Below, piece by piece: positions 25,803-34,906 of a stretch of 64,000 nt of DNA. The notes beneath the pieces are model-generated. The model saw only the letters and a list, made by a program, of their open reading frames with translations. It was not told the DNA's origin and did no database searches. A program made the position numbers and the translations under genes. Source of the stretch: Paenibacillus larvae subsp. larvae (GTDB taxonomy: Bacteria; Bacillota; Bacilli; Paenibacillales; NBRC-103111); assembly GCF_002003265.1 (NCBI RefSeq), contig NZ_CP019687.1:4097501-4161500 (forward strand), written 5' to 3'. The stretch's first letter is position 1. The number at the start of each line of letters is the position of its first letter.

Positions 25803-26909
25803 ATGAACCCGGGGATTAAGGAACTGAAGGTTAAACTGGGGAAGCGGTCTTACCCCATTTATATCGGGGAAGGTCTGCTTTCCGGCACAGGCGCTTATTT
25901 GGAACGGCATGAGGTTCCTAAACGTTCACCTGTACTGGTTGTAACAGATGAACATGTGGCAGCCCTACATTTGGGAATTGTGATGCAGGATCTCGAAATG
26001 AAAGGTTATAAGGCCTTTTCCCATGTCGTGCCTGCCGGGGAATCCTCCAAGTCATTAGCGATGCTGGAAAAAGTGATCACTGCGGCATTAGAGGCAGGTT
26101 TGGACCGGGCATCAACCGTGCTTGCATTAGGAGGAGGAGTGGTTGGAGATTTGGCGGGATTTGCTGCTGCCAGTTTTATGCGCGGCATCCGTTTCGTCCA
26201 GCTGCCTACGACTGTTCTTGCCCATGACAGCAGTGTTGGCGGGAAAGTTGCAGTTAATCACCCGCTGGCCAAAAACATGATCGGTGCTTTCTACCAACCG
26301 GAATTCGTTTTGTATGATGTGAGCGCACTCAAGACACTTCCGATCCGGGAAATTCGGGCAGGGTATGCGGAACTGGTCAAGGAAGGGCTCATCTGGGACC
26401 ATAATTTTGCCCTGTGGTGCGGAGATCATGCGGATGATTTGCTGTCCCTGAACCAAGAAGCACTTATTTACGGCTTATATCAAGGCTGCCGTATCAAGTC
26501 TTTAGTAGTATCCCAAGATGAGACGGAATTGGGACTACGCGCCATTCTTAATCTGGGACATACAATCGGTCATGCCATTGAGGCGGTTTCCGGTTACCAC
26601 GAGTTTTTACATGGCGAAGCCATTTCCATAGGCATGATCGGTTCTGCGAAGCTGGCCCGTTATTTTGATTATCAGGAGAACATCTATACAGAAACGAAAC
26701 GGCTTCTTAAGGCGTTTGGATTACCTGTCCGACTTCCAGAACATTACGGGACCGAGGCTATACTGAAAGCTTTGATGCACGATAAAAAATTTACTGAAGG
26801 CACAATGACATTTATTATTCCGAAAAATCTGGGTGAAGTGGAAATCCGCAGGGATGTACAATCTGCCTGGGTACGTGAAGTCATTGAGGAATTGAAAAAG
26901 GAGGAATAG
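25803..26909 (+). CDS. aroB: 3-dehydroquinate synthase
   Basis: A 368-residue DHQ synthase with NAD-binding GGGVVGDLAGFAA and metal ligands in the LNLGHTIGHAIEA and GYHEFLHGEAI segments. It converts DAHP to 3-dehydroquinate. ATG 25803 is used; the frame extends upstream into aroC but the GGAGAG and the normal N-terminus fit 25803. The aroH GTG/ATG start overlaps or abuts its stop. Confidence 0.96.
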   Translation: MNPGIKELKVKLGKRSYPIYIGEGLLSGTGAYLERHEVPKRSPVLVVTDEHVAALHLGIVMQDLEMKGYKAFSHVVPAGESSKSLAMLEKVITAALEAGLDRASTVLALGGGVVGDLAGFAAASFMRGIRFVQLPTTVLAHDSSVGGKVAVNHPLAKNMIGAFYQPEFVLYDVSALKTLPIREIRAGYAELVKEGLIWDHNFALWCGDHADDLLSLNQEALIYGLYQGCRIKSLVVSQDETELGLRAILNLGHTIGHAIEAVSGYHEFLHGEAISIGMIGSAKLARYFDYQENIYTETKRLLKAFGLPVRLPEHYGTEAILKALMHDKKFTEGTMTFIIPKNLGEVEIRRDVQSAWVREVIEELKKEE

Positions 26910-26911
26910 TG

Positions 26912-27289
26912 ATGTATGTGCGCGGTATTCGGGGAGCAACGACGGTCGAAGCCGACGAAGAGAAACAGATATTAGAAGCCACTACGGAATTGTTGGAACA
27001 GATTGTCGCTCACAATGCTATTCGGCCCGAGGACATCTGTTCCGTGCTGATCACCGTTACTCATGATTTGACATCCGCATTTCCGGCAAAAGCCATTCGG
27101 GGAATGAAAGGATGGGAACTGGTTCCGCTTATGTGTTCAATGGAGATACCGGTTCCAGGCAGCCTTGAACGCTGTATCCGGATGATGGTTTTAACCAATA
27201 CAGGCAAAAACCAAAATGAAATCAGGCATATTTACTTAAAAACCGCAAAAAAGCTCCGTCCCGATATTTTGGAATTGACAGCAAAGTAA
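26912..27289 (+). CDS. aroH: Chorismate mutase AroH
   Basis: A 125-residue monofunctional AroH-class chorismate mutase (MMYVRGIRGATTVEAD..., VTHDLTSAFPAKAIR, EIPVPGSLERCIRMM). Conserved catalytic Arg residues fall in RGIRGAT and the C-terminal LERCIR. It turns chorismate into prephenate for tyrosine and phenylalanine. ATG 26912 follows AAAGGAGGAA. The trp promoter lies inside the last codons. Confidence 0.95.
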   Translation: MYVRGIRGATTVEADEEKQILEATTELLEQIVAHNAIRPEDICSVLITVTHDLTSAFPAKAIRGMKGWELVPLMCSMEIPVPGSLERCIRMMVLTNTGKNQNEIRHIYLKTAKKLRPDILELTAK

Positions 27290-27303
27290 GCGGATTGTAT
27301 AGT
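27275..27303 (+). promoter_or_regulatory. Sigma-A promoter of the trp operon
   Basis: TTGACA (27275-27280), 17-bp spacer, TATAGT (27298-27303), located across the end of aroH. Predicted start near 27310, directly before the TRAP site. It lets trp be transcribed independently of the aro genes, as in the B. subtilis supraoperon. Confidence 0.85.
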
Positions 27304-27313
27304 GGACATAGAA

Positions 27314-27384
27314 GAGTCAGAGTAGAGTTTAGTTTAGATGAGCCTGAGTACAGTTGAGATGAGATAGGATAGAGCTGAGAAGAG
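27314..27384 (+). promoter_or_regulatory. TRAP-binding site in the trp leader
   Basis: At least 11 and up to 13 NAG triplets (mostly GAG or TAG, one CAG), generally spaced by two bases, begin at 27314, 27320, 27325, 27330, 27335, 27340, 27346, 27351, 27356, 27361, 27365, 27370 or 27372, 27377 and 27382. This is the layout bound by the 11-subunit TRAP ring. mtrB (16776) encodes TRAP. Only one (CAG) triplet deviates from the K-A-G form. Confidence 0.9.
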
Positions 27385-27465
27385 AAAGCGAAAGGCCCAA
27401 AGGCTTAGAGTAAGGAAGCTGATTTTTGGGTTATAGCCGTATATATTTTTCTTAAGGATCAGGAG

Positions 27466-27498
27466 AGATAAGTTCCACTTCATTTTCCTTATCTTTTT
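27466..27498 (+). other. Secondary hairpin with T run in the trp leader
   Basis: AGATAAG (27466-27472), 15-nt loop, CTTATCT (27488-27494) and T4. A small GC hairpin CCGCC-CTTAA-GGCGG (27499-27513) follows at once. These may be alternative folds or weak terminators. Confidence 0.4.
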
Positions 27499-27577
27499 CC
27501 GCCCTTAAGGCGGGGAATTGTTTTCTCTCGCGCACAGCCGAATTCCTTTTATTTCCATCTTGATACTCATACTTATT

Positions 27578-27604
27578 AACCTCTACTTTGGTAGAGGTTT
27601 TTTT
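27578..27604 (+). terminator. Intrinsic terminator (attenuator) before trpE
   Basis: AACCTCTAC (27578-27586), loop TTTG, GTAGAGGTT (27591-27599), then a T run. The 5' arm CTCTAC is complementary to GTAGAG (27322-27327) within the TRAP site. TRAP-free RNA could therefore form an antiterminator, as in the Bacillus attenuation mechanism. Confidence 0.85.
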
Positions 27605-27625
27605 AATGTAAAGGAGAGGTGAGAG

Positions 27626-29182
27626 ATGGACATTCACAAACAGTATGAACTTCAAGAAATCCTTCGTTTATCTGAACATTTCAATTTAATCCCCATTGTC
27701 CGTGAATTGTTGGCAGATACTGAAACCCCGATCCGGATGTTCCAACATTTTTATGAGGACCAGCATGCATTCCTGCTGGAAAGTGTGGAGGGCGGTGTAA
27801 AATGGGCCCGCTATTCCTTTATCGGAACTGATCCGTTTCTGATAATTCGAAGTAAAAAAGGCCTCACTACCGTTGAAAAGAACGGAAAGCATAAGGTTTA
27901 TCAGGAAAAACCGATTGAAATTCTTAAATCGAACCTGGATGGTTACCGGAGCCCCGAGTTTCCACATCTTCCCCGTTTCACAGGGGGGGCGATCGGATTC
28001 TTCGGATATGATCTACTCCGTTACTATGAAAAGCTTCCAGCCCATGAACAGGATGATTTGGATATGCAGGATATGGAGTTTATGTTTTTTGACCAGATTA
28101 TTGTTTTCGATCATGTAAAACAGCAGGTTCTGGTCATTTCTAATGTGCATATACCTCCGGAGGCGGATGATCTTATCATCGCAGCGGCTTACCTGGAAAC
28201 ATGCCGGAAAGTGGATCGGACTTTAGCCAGGCTGCAAAAGCCGCTTCCATCCATGTCGGCTATTCCGCAAGTAACCCATAAAGAAGTGAAAGCATCCGAA
28301 ATACGGTCAAATATATCGAAAGAAACCTATATAGAGAATGTTAAAAAAGCCCAGGAATATATCCGGGCAGGTGATATTTTTCAAGTTGTCCTTTCCCAGC
28401 GTTTTGAAATGGAGACGGCTGCTTCACCTCTGCAGGTATACCGGGTTCTTAGAACGGTAAACCCTTCTCCCTATATGTATTACTTGAAACTGGGGGATGA
28501 AGTTATTGTCGGGTCTTCCCCGGAGCTTCTGGTTCGGGTCGAGGACGGGAAAGTGGAAACAAAACCGATTGCCGGAACAAGACCGCGGGGACAGACTTCT
28601 GCCAAGGATATAAGTTTGGAGCGGGAATTGCTGGCAGATGAGAAAGAACTTGCGGAGCATGTTATGCTTGTCGATTTGGGCCGTAACGATATTGGCCGTG
28701 TAGCCGAATACGGCTCCGTACATTGCGAGACATTTATGGAGATTGAGCGGTTTTCGCATGTGATGCATATTGTGTCCACTGTAGCTGGACAAATGCGGAA
28801 AGATAAGGATATATTCGATGCTTTTCTATCCTGTCTGCCTGCTGGGACCGTTTCCGGAGCGCCCAAGCTCAGGGCTATGGAAATTATAGCGGAATTGGAG
28901 AAAACATGCCGGGGGACTTATGCGGGGGCCATTGGATATCTCGGTTTTACAGGCAACCTGGATTCCTGTATAACAATCCGGACTATCGTATTTAAAAACG
29001 GTAAGGCGTATGTGCAGGCCGGTGGTGGAATTGTCGGCGATTCTGTCCCGGAAAAGGAGTACGAAGAGTCCTTTAACAAAGCGAAAGCACTGCTCAATTC
29101 AATCCGTATGGCAGAGAATTTGTTCAGGCCGCTTCGGGAACATTCAGATATTAATAGTGATTATTTTGTGGACGCGAAATAA
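27626..29182 (+). CDS. trpE: Anthranilate synthase component I
   Basis: A 518-residue TrpE with the N-terminal Trp-binding domain (LLESVEGGVKWARYSFIG carries the LLES feedback element) and a C-terminal chorismate-binding domain (PSPYMYYLKLG, SPELLVRVEDGKVETKPIAGTRPRG, VDLGRNDIGRV, AGGGIVGDS). It makes anthranilate from chorismate and glutamine-derived ammonia. The strong Shine-Dalgarno AAAGGAGAGGTGAG precedes ATG 27626. As in B. subtilis, trpG is missing from the operon and would have to be the amphibolic pabA elsewhere. Confidence 0.97.
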   Translation: MDIHKQYELQEILRLSEHFNLIPIVRELLADTETPIRMFQHFYEDQHAFLLESVEGGVKWARYSFIGTDPFLIIRSKKGLTTVEKNGKHKVYQEKPIEILKSNLDGYRSPEFPHLPRFTGGAIGFFGYDLLRYYEKLPAHEQDDLDMQDMEFMFFDQIIVFDHVKQQVLVISNVHIPPEADDLIIAAAYLETCRKVDRTLARLQKPLPSMSAIPQVTHKEVKASEIRSNISKETYIENVKKAQEYIRAGDIFQVVLSQRFEMETAASPLQVYRVLRTVNPSPYMYYLKLGDEVIVGSSPELLVRVEDGKVETKPIAGTRPRGQTSAKDISLERELLADEKELAEHVMLVDLGRNDIGRVAEYGSVHCETFMEIERFSHVMHIVSTVAGQMRKDKDIFDAFLSCLPAGTVSGAPKLRAMEIIAELEKTCRGTYAGAIGYLGFTGNLDSCITIRTIVFKNGKAYVQAGGGIVGDSVPEKEYEESFNKAKALLNSIRMAENLFRPLREHSDINSDYFVDAK

Positions 29183-29202
29183 AGGATGGGGAGGAACCGG
29201 AA

Positions 29203-30249
29203 ATGAGTAACGGTAACGGTATAGCAGCTCGAAAAGCCATTGAGACACTTATTGGCGGCAAACATTTAAATAGAGAAGAAGCCAGAAAAATGATGAGCGA
29301 TATAATGGACGGACTGGTGACCCAGGCCCAGATCGGAAGCCTGCTCACAGCCTTGCGCATGAAAGGGGAGACGGAAGAGGAACTTACCAGTTTTGCAGAA
29401 GCCATGCGGCAAAAAGCTGCGCAAATCGGTCTAGCCCAACAAAACCTGTTGGATACAGCAGGGACCGGTGGTGACGGAGCCAATACATTTAATATTTCTA
29501 CTGCATCGGCTATTGTTGCAGCGGCCGGGGGTGTTCGTGTAGCAAAGCATGGGAACAGGGCAGTCTCAAGTAAAAGCGGAAGTGCGGATGTTCTGGAGGC
29601 CCTTGGCGTTAATATTAGTTTAACTGCTGAGCAGGCAATCGATTGCTTGAATTCTATCGGCATCTGTTTCATGTTTGCCCAGCTCTACCACCCATCCATG
29701 AAGTATGCGGCATCTCCACGGAAAGATCTGGGTGTGCGTACTGTTTTCAACCTTCTCGGACCGCTGACGAATCCTGCCGGCGCAGATCACCAACTCCTGG
29801 GTGTTTTTGACCGAAATAAAACTCCGGTTATGGCAAGTGTGCTGCGTTCATTAGGATTGAAAAGAGCCCTTGTCGTATCTAGCCTGGATGGATTGGATGA
29901 AATCAGTATTTCTCAAGCCACCCAGATTAGCGAACTTAAGGACGGAAAAATCCGGACCTATGAGATAAATCCCGATCATTTGGGACTTGGACAATATCCG
30001 CTCCAGAAGGTGAAGGGCGGGAATGCATTAGAGAATGCAGAGATCATCAATCGGATTTTTGAAGGAGAGCCGGGAGCTTGCCGGGATATCGTATTGGCCA
30101 ACTCTGCAGCATGCTTCTATGTCGCTGGAAAAGCGGGATCATTGCAGGAAGGGGTTAAGCTGGCCAAGGATTTGATCGATTCGGGGAAGGCCAGGCAAAA
30201 ACTGCAGGAACTTGTCCGTTATACGAGGGATTTGAGCTATGTTTCTTGA
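29203..30249 (+). CDS. trpD: Anthranilate phosphoribosyltransferase
   Basis: A 348-residue class III phosphoribosyltransferase-like enzyme with the DTAGTGGDGANTFNIST PRPP/anthranilate site, KHGNRAVSSKSGSADVLEALG and FNLLGPLTNPA. It joins anthranilate to PRPP. GGGGAGGAA precedes ATG 29203. trpC begins 11 bp before its stop. Confidence 0.97.
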   Translation: MSNGNGIAARKAIETLIGGKHLNREEARKMMSDIMDGLVTQAQIGSLLTALRMKGETEEELTSFAEAMRQKAAQIGLAQQNLLDTAGTGGDGANTFNISTASAIVAAAGGVRVAKHGNRAVSSKSGSADVLEALGVNISLTAEQAIDCLNSIGICFMFAQLYHPSMKYAASPRKDLGVRTVFNLLGPLTNPAGADHQLLGVFDRNKTPVMASVLRSLGLKRALVVSSLDGLDEISISQATQISELKDGKIRTYEINPDHLGLGQYPLQKVKGGNALENAEIINRIFEGEPGACRDIVLANSAACFYVAGKAGSLQEGVKLAKDLIDSGKARQKLQELVRYTRDLSYVS

Positions 30250-31036
30250 ACGGATTTTAAAAACGAAGAGGCAGGAAGTGGCTGGCCTTCAAATCAAAAC
30301 ATCCCTGAATCAGCTTGAAAAAATGGCAGCCGCAATACCAATGTGCAGAGGATTTGAACAGGCATTGAGAAATGGACGAAAGATAAATGGTCTCGGTTTA
30401 ATTGCTGAGGTCAAAAAAGCTTCTCCATCAAAGGGGCTGGTCCGGGAAAATTTTCACCCGGTCACTTTGGCACAGTCGTACGAAAGGGCAGGAGCACATT
30501 GTTTGTCTGTATTGACGGATGAAACTTATTTTCAGGGGAAAGCGGAATATCTTCAGCGAATTAAGCAGGAAGTTGGTTTGCCCATTCTGCGTAAAGATTT
30601 TGTCATTGATCCCTACCAGGTTTATGAGTCCAAGGTACTGGGAGCGGATGCGGTCTTACTGATTGCAGCAGCATTGGATAAGCCTATTATGGAAATATGT
30701 CTCAGGGAGGCAAAGGCTCTTGGACTGGATGTGCTTATAGAGATTCATAACCGGGAGCAACTGGAAGAGATCCTGAATTTGAATCATTCTCTAATCGGGA
30801 TCAATAACCGTAATTTACACACATTTGAAACCAGCCTTCAAACAACAAAGGATCTTATTCCTTTATTGCCGGACGATATTTTTGTAATCAGCGAGAGCGG
30901 TATTCACAGCGGGGAAGACCTGAAATTTGTACTGTCAGCAGGTGCAGGAGGAGTTCTGATCGGAGAATATTTCATGCGCCAAGAGAATGTGGAGAAGGCA
31001 GTTAAAAAGCTTATGCAGGCACTTCTGTCTGTATGA
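30239..31036 (+). CDS. trpC: Indole-3-glycerol phosphate synthase
   Basis: A 265-residue TIM barrel: LIAEVKKASPSKGLVRENF (active-site lysine), VLTDETYFQGKAEYL, LPILRKDFVIDPYQV, IGINNRNLHTFET and ISESGI. It closes the indole ring of CdRP. The start overlaps trpD, so coupling is likely. Confidence 0.97.
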   Translation: MFLERILKTKRQEVAGLQIKTSLNQLEKMAAAIPMCRGFEQALRNGRKINGLGLIAEVKKASPSKGLVRENFHPVTLAQSYERAGAHCLSVLTDETYFQGKAEYLQRIKQEVGLPILRKDFVIDPYQVYESKVLGADAVLLIAAALDKPIMEICLREAKALGLDVLIEIHNREQLEEILNLNHSLIGINNRNLHTFETSLQTTKDLIPLLPDDIFVISESGIHSGEDLKFVLSAGAGGVLIGEYFMRQENVEKAVKKLMQALLSV

Positions 31037-31082
31037 TGACAAAAACGGAACGGTAAATAGAGGATGAAAGGAGGAAGGAGAC

Positions 31083-31786
31083 ATGCCGGACATGCTATCA
31101 ACCAGAATAAAAATATGTGGACTCCAAAGCGTTGAAGCACTAAACTACCTTATGCGTTTACCTGTCTCTTATGTAGGACTGGTTTTTGCCGCAAGCAAAC
31201 GGCGGATCCGTATTGATCAGGCTGCGGAACTGACAGCTTACCTTCGCCGCACTCCATTTCCCGACCCCCAAAAAGTGTAGGTGTTTTTGTTAATCCAATC
31301 CGGGAAGAATTGACTGATGCGGTCCATAAGGCCGGATTTGATTTCGTCCAGCTTCATGGGGATGAGTCTCCCGAATTTTGCTGTTGGGTCAAAGAAAATC
31401 TAAATGTCGGGATATTCAAGGCTTTCTGCATTACGCCTGATATCAAAAAGGACCACACGGAATCCAATTCCGTTGTGGATAACAAATGGGGGCCCTATTC
31501 GGAAGCCGGAGTGGATGCTTTCCTGCTGGATACACTGGACCCGGACCAACAGGGGGGAACAGGGAAAACATTTTGCTGGGGGAAGCTTCCGGTTTACCTG
31601 GAATGGTCCCGCCGGCATCATGTCCCGCTTTTTGTAGCGGGCGGTTTGAATGACAATAACGTCTCAGAACTGATATCGGACTATCATCCTTATGGGGTGG
31701 ATGTTTCGAGCGGAGTAGAGACGGACGGATGGAAAGATCCAGATAAAATTAAACGCTTTGTGGAGAGGGTGGCTGCTTGTGGTTAG
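31083..31786 (+). pseudogene. trpF: Phosphoribosylanthranilate isomerase, apparently frameshifted
   Basis: Together the two frames give a ~235-residue TrpF. The first (to 31280) has TRIKICGLQSVEALNYL with the catalytic cysteine, and YVGLVFAASKRRI. The second continues KSVGVFVNPIREELTDAV, FDFVQLHGDES, LDTLDPDQQGGTGKTFCW, FVAGGLNDNNV and [11 protein letters not shown]. The break is in CCCCC-AAAAA (31265-31274); one extra base gives DPPKSVGVFV in frame. It isomerises PRA to CdRP between TrpD and TrpC. trpB overlaps its end. All other trp genes are intact, so a sequence error is more likely than auxotrophy. Confidence 0.87.
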
Positions 31787-32975
31787 TGTACCGGATCAAC
31801 ACGGTAGATTTGGAAAGTTTGGCGGAAAATATGTACCCGAGACTTTGATGAACGCACTTCTGGAGCTGGAGGAAGCTTACCGCACCTTTGCAGGAACAGA
31901 TGAGTTCAAAGAGGAAGTTAACTATCTGTACAGGCAATACTCCGGAAGACCTACCCCTTTGTATTTTGCTGATAGGCTTACCCGCCACTTAGGCGGGGCT
32001 AAAGTATACTTGAAAAGGGAAGACCTTAATCATACGGGAGCACATAAAATTAACAATACGATTTGCCAGGCCGTTCTTGCCCGGAAAATGGGGAAATCCA
32101 AAGTAATTGCCGAAACGGGGGCCGGACAGCACGGAGTGGCAACCGCTACGATAGCTGCTTTGTTGGGGCTGGAATGTAAGGTATTTATGGGACAGGAGGA
32201 TATGAAGCGCCAACAGCTGAATGTGTTCCGGATGAAACTTCTGGGTACTGAAGTGGTCCCCGTAACTTCCGGTACACAGACATTGAAGGACGCGTGCAAT
32301 GAAACGCTCCGCTATTGGGTCAGCAACGTTCAGGATACCTTCTATATTCTGGGGTCGGCTACAGGTCCGCACCCTTATCCGATGATGGTCAGGGATTTTC
32401 AGCGCATCATCGGAGATGAGACCAGAAAGCAGATCCTTGAAGCGGAAGGACGCCTTCCTGACGTAGTGATTGCTTGTGTCGGTGGGGGAAGCAATGCCAT
32501 TGGCATGTTCTATCCTTTCGTAAAGGATAATGCGGTCAGACTGGTCGGGGTTGAAGCTGCTGGTCGGGGAATTCATACAAATGAGCACGCCGCCACGATG
32601 AATAAAGGTACAGATGGGGTTTTTCAAGGGTCCTATAGCTTCTTACTTCAGGATGAATATGGTCAAGTACTGCCTGCCCACTCCATCTCAGCCGGTCTTG
32701 ACTATCCGGGGATCGGACCCGAACATGCATACCTGAAGGATATCAAACGTGCTGAATATCATCCGGTTACAGATCAGGAGGCGTTGGATGCTCTTCAGCT
32801 TCTTAGCAGGACTGAAGGCATAATCCCTGCACTGGAAAGCGCACATGCCGTAGCTCAGGCTATCAAAGTGGCTCCAACCTTATCTTCCGACCAGCTTCTT
32901 GTGATAAATATTTCGGGCCGGGGAGATAAAGATGTGGAAGCCATTATGGGATATCTCGGAGGTGATCTGGCATGA
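31779..32975 (+). CDS. trpB: Tryptophan synthase beta chain
   Basis: A 398-residue PLP enzyme: [31 protein letters not shown] with the PLP lysine, [41 protein letters not shown] and the C-terminal [10 protein letters not shown]. It condenses indole with serine. GTG 31779, inside the trpF end, is chosen over TTG 31758 because GAGAGG is ~10 nt upstream and the protein then starts like family members. trpA overlaps by ATGA. Confidence 0.97.
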   Translation: MVSVPDQHGRFGKFGGKYVPETLMNALLELEEAYRTFAGTDEFKEEVNYLYRQYSGRPTPLYFADRLTRHLGGAKVYLKREDLNHTGAHKINNTICQAVLARKMGKSKVIAETGAGQHGVATATIAALLGLECKVFMGQEDMKRQQLNVFRMKLLGTEVVPVTSGTQTLKDACNETLRYWVSNVQDTFYILGSATGPHPYPMMVRDFQRIIGDETRKQILEAEGRLPDVVIACVGGGSNAIGMFYPFVKDNAVRLVGVEAAGRGIHTNEHAATMNKGTDGVFQGSYSFLLQDEYGQVLPAHSISAGLDYPGIGPEHAYLKDIKRAEYHPVTDQEALDALQLLSRTEGIIPALESAHAVAQAIKVAPTLSSDQLLVINISGRGDKDVEAIMGYLGGDLA

Positions 32976-33784
32976 ACCGCTTAGATCAAGCGTTGGAACA
33001 GGCAAAAAACCAGAATAAAACAGCGCTTATTCCATTTCTTACCACTGGAGATCCTGACCTGGAAACAACCGTAGATTTGATTTTGGAACTAGAGCGGGCA
33101 GGGGCTGATGCGCTGGAGTTAGGAGTTCCGTATTCAGATCCCTTGGCGGACGGACCCGTGATTCAGAAATCTTCATTGAGAGCGCTGCAAAACCGCATTA
33201 CTATTCTGGATTGTATTGAAGCCGCAAGCATGGCAAGAAGACGCGGCTCTAAGCTTCCCTTTGTCTTATTTACCTATTTTAACCCCTTTTTGCAGGTCGG
33301 TTTGAAAAATATGTTCAATTTGATGCTGGAACACGATATCAGCGGACTCATCATTCCTGATCTTCCGATGGAAGAAGATAATGAAGTGAAAAAAATGGCG
33401 GATGCTTATAACATTCATCTGATTCCGCTGGTAGCTCCCACTTCAGGTGACCGTATTCAGAGAATCGTAAGCCGGGCCAGCGGGTTTATTTACTGTGTTT
33501 CTTCTTTAGGAGTAACGGGAGTAAGAAAAAATTTCTATGAAGGAATCGGTGAATTCTTGCAAATGGTGCGGGCCTTGGCAGATCTTCCTATCACCGTCGG
33601 TTTTGGCATATCAAGCCGGGAGCAGGTGAAAGAACTTGCTTCCCAGTGTGACGGGGTTGTGGTAGGAAGCGCGATAGTGAAACAGGTTGAGGCTCATTTA
33701 CCGCAGCTGCAATCCGGGAATCCGGAGGAGAAAAAGAAAGCCCTCTTGCAAATCGGAGAATTTGTGCGACAATTAAAAGAATAA
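32972..33784 (+). CDS. trpA: Tryptophan synthase alpha chain
   Basis: A 270-residue TIM barrel with [33 protein letters not shown] (catalytic Glu and Asp), [33 protein letters not shown] and [10 protein letters not shown]. It cleaves indole-3-glycerol phosphate and passes indole to TrpB. It is coupled to trpB through a 4-bp overlap. Confidence 0.97.
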   Translation: MNRLDQALEQAKNQNKTALIPFLTTGDPDLETTVDLILELERAGADALELGVPYSDPLADGPVIQKSSLRALQNRITILDCIEAASMARRRGSKLPFVLFTYFNPFLQVGLKNMFNLMLEHDISGLIIPDLPMEEDNEVKKMADAYNIHLIPLVAPTSGDRIQRIVSRASGFIYCVSSLGVTGVRKNFYEGIGEFLQMVRALADLPITVGFGISSREQVKELASQCDGVVVGSAIVKQVEAHLPQLQSGNPEEKKKALLQIGEFVRQLKE

Positions 33785-33805
33785 ACTGATAAAGAGGTGA
33801 TAACC

Positions 33806-34906
33806 GTGCAGCCGAAACCTAATATTGTACATCTGCCTGTTTACCAGCCAGGCAAGCCAATCGAAGAAGTGAAGCGGGAACTAGGATTGACTCATGTAAC
33901 AAAATTAGCTTCTAATGAGAACCCATTTGGTTGTTCCCCAAAAGTCCGTGAAGCGATGAAAGAAGAATTGAATAAGCTTCATACCTATCCGGACGGAGGA
34001 AGCGTGGAACTGTCCCAGACATTAGCTGACTTTCTGGGTGTCAAGAGCAATCAGCTAATTTTCGGCGCAGGTTCGGATGAAGTCATTCTGATGATTGCCA
34101 GAGCTTTCCTGGTGCCTGGGGATGAAACCATCATGGCTACGCACACGTTCCCACAGTACAAACATAACGTGGAAATCGAAAACGCCAAAGCCGTAGAGAT
34201 CCCCCTTATCCAAGGGACTCACGATTTGGCTAGTATGCTCGGGGCCATAAACGAACGGACCAAGATTGTCTGGATTTGCAACCCGAATAATCCGACGGGA
34301 ACGTTACTTACCCACGATGAGATTGCCGGGTTCTTACAACAAGTACCGGACCGTGTTTTGGTAGTCCTGGATGAAGCATACTGTGAATACGATACGACAG
34401 GCGATTATCCGAGAACTTTTGAACTGCTTGAGCAGCATCCTAATGTCATTGCGCTGCGTACATTCTCGAAGATATACGGTCTTGCTTCTTTGAGAATCGG
34501 ATATGGAATCGGTCATCCTGACGTTATCCATACTATTAATCAGGTTAGAGAACCATTTAATACAACCCGCATGGCTCAGGCCGCTGCCAAAGCAGCCATT
34601 TCGGACCAAGACTTTATTGAAAGCTGCCGGCTTAAGAATGCGGAAGGGCTCCGTTATCTGAATGAACAGTTCAAACGATTGAATCTGGAAGCATTTCCTG
34701 CCCACGGAAACTTTATCATGGTAAATACCGGCCGTCCCGCCGCAAAGGTCTTTGAAGGGCTGCTCCGAAAAGGATTTATTGTCCGCAGCGGCGATAACCT
34801 GGATTTCCCGTCCCATATTCGCGTTACGGTTGGGAACAATGAACAAAATAAACAATTCGTTGCTGCCTTGGAACAGGTATTGGCGGATATATCGGTAAAT
34901 GTATGA
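33806..34906 (+). CDS. hisC: Histidinol-phosphate aminotransferase
   Basis: A 366-residue fold type I aminotransferase: LASNENPFGCSP, YPDGGSVELSQTLA, FGAGSDEVI, WICNPNNPTGT, VLDEAYCEY, and the PLP lysine in RTFSKIYGLASLRIGY. In this operon the enzyme probably also serves as an aromatic aminotransferase for tyrosine and phenylalanine, as the B. subtilis homologue does. GTG 33806 is preferred over GTG 33797: AAAGAGGTGA (33791-33800) overlaps the latter. Confidence 0.94.
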   Translation: MQPKPNIVHLPVYQPGKPIEEVKRELGLTHVTKLASNENPFGCSPKVREAMKEELNKLHTYPDGGSVELSQTLADFLGVKSNQLIFGAGSDEVILMIARAFLVPGDETIMATHTFPQYKHNVEIENAKAVEIPLIQGTHDLASMLGAINERTKIVWICNPNNPTGTLLTHDEIAGFLQQVPDRVLVVLDEAYCEYDTTGDYPRTFELLEQHPNVIALRTFSKIYGLASLRIGYGIGHPDVIHTINQVREPFNTTRMAQAAAKAAISDQDFIESCRLKNAEGLRYLNEQFKRLNLEAFPAHGNFIMVNTGRPAAKVFEGLLRKGFIVRSGDNLDFPSHIRVTVGNNEQNKQFVAALEQVLADISVNV

